The notes beneath the pieces are model-generated. The model had not been told where the DNA came from and searched no databases. It worked only from the letters and a program-made list of their open reading frames with translations. From contig NC_019757.1 in the NCBI RefSeq assembly GCF_000317535.1, positions 1,525,001 through 1,589,000 of the forward strand: a DNA stretch of 64,000 nucleotides, given 5' to 3'. This document shows positions 63,661-64,000 of the stretch, piece by piece. How positions within the stretch are numbered: the stretch's first letter is position 1; each line of letters opens with the position of its first letter. The stretch comes from Cylindrospermum stagnale PCC 7417. Lineage in GTDB: Bacteria > Cyanobacteriota > Cyanobacteriia > Cyanobacteriales > Nostocaceae. The position numbers were made by a program, and so were the translations under genes.

Positions 63661-64000
63661 GTGAAAGGATTGGTGCGTTTATTAACAGTGTTTAGTTTGT
63701 TACTTGGCTCCTGGGGATGGTTGGGAACAACTCAGATAGCCCAAGCTGCAAGTTTCAACAATTTTGCTTTACCTCAAATCCCAGTTCTGGCAATTGAACG
63801 GCAAAATCGGGCAGATGCCAAGCTAGGAACGTCATTCGGTCAAAAAATTGATTTGAATAATACTAACGTGCGCGCTTTTCAACAGTTTCCAGGGCTGTAC
63901 CCAACCCTGGCGAAGAAAATCATCACCAATGCTCCTTACAAGAGTGTAGAAGATGTATTGAATCTTCCAGGATTGAGCGATCGCCAAAAACAAACCCTGC
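63661..64000 (+). CDS. psbU: PsbU, photosystem II 12 kDa extrinsic protein (partial)
   Basis: The first 113 residues are present and the gene runs off the right edge. The GTG start at 63661 follows GAGGGAGAAAGAT. A signal peptide ([23 protein letters not shown]) targets the thylakoid lumen. The mature sequence shows the helix-hairpin-helix pattern of Psb[39 protein letters not shown] and [13 protein letters not shown]. PsbU stabilises the oxygen-evolving cluster. This is strong evidence that the DNA is cyanobacterial. Confidence 0.96.
   Translation, partial: MKGLVRLLTVFSLLLGSWGWLGTTQIAQAASFNNFALPQIPVLAIERQNRADAKLGTSFGQKIDLNNTNVRAFQQFPGLYPTLAKKIITNAPYKSVEDVLNLPGLSDRQKQTL

Overview
The window reads as chromosomal DNA of a filamentous, probably heterocyst-forming cyanobacterium (Nostocales). 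The signs are frequent GCGATCGC (HIP1) octamers, short tandem repeats of the heterocystous type, a psbU gene entering at the right edge, cyanobacterial families such as DUF3370 and DUF3120, a cyanobacterial-type LexA box, and a mycosporine (UV sunscreen) cluster. No species can be proven from sequence alone.

Left part (1-15.5 kb): a 43-residue membrane peptide, a broken PD-(D/E)XK-type nuclease gene, a probable toxin-antitoxin pair, tRNA-Thr(TGT), a MITE-like inverted-repeat element and a fused PabA-PabB aminodeoxychorismate synthase. A mostly non-coding 1.9 kb follows, holding a Fur-box-like palindrome and two paralogous tiny ORFs. Then comes the mycosporine-like amino acid cluster in the order mysA-mysB-mysD-mysC-mysC, with a relic of a third mysC between the two intact copies. 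argF and lexA (with its own SOS box) follow.

Second part (15.6-31.6 kb): an island of DNA phosphorothioation (Dnd) genes. It holds an SF2 helicase of the Dnd-associated restriction type, a coupled 57-aa ORF plus a DndD-like SMC ATPase, a Dnd-associated small protein, two DGQHR-motif (DndB-type) genes, dndC, an XRE repressor with a twin operator, a small ORF, dndD and dndE. A DUF3370/SLH protein and a DUF574 methyltransferase sit inside the island. No dndA, dndF, dndG or dndH is in the window.

Third part (31.7-54 kb): an AmpG-like transporter and small membrane proteins, a GNAT enzyme, an IS605-type TnpB without its zinc finger (its right end carries a solitary CRISPR-repeat-like motif), a HEAT-repeat protein, a cupin, a sugar dehydrogenase lipoprotein, a NACHT NTPase with an HTH-like N-terminus, a 2260-residue CBS/13-PAS/GAF histidine kinase overlapping a REC-EAL regulator, a family-10-like glycosyl hydrolase and a PDZ/radical SAM protein.

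Right part (54-64 kb): the most striking locus is a two-gene operon of a trypco2-type protein and a 1946-residue CHAT protease-NB-ARC ATPase protein ending in 29 near-identical ~31-residue helical repeats. It is a candidate self/non-self recognition or anti-phage conflict system. It is followed by uppP, a DUF3120 protein, a graveyard of two tnpB remnants with a ribbon-helix-helix gene, and the start of psbU.

The window therefore combines several defence or conflict loci (toxin-antitoxin, Dnd, NACHT, CHAT/NB-ARC, TnpB) with ordinary housekeeping genes.
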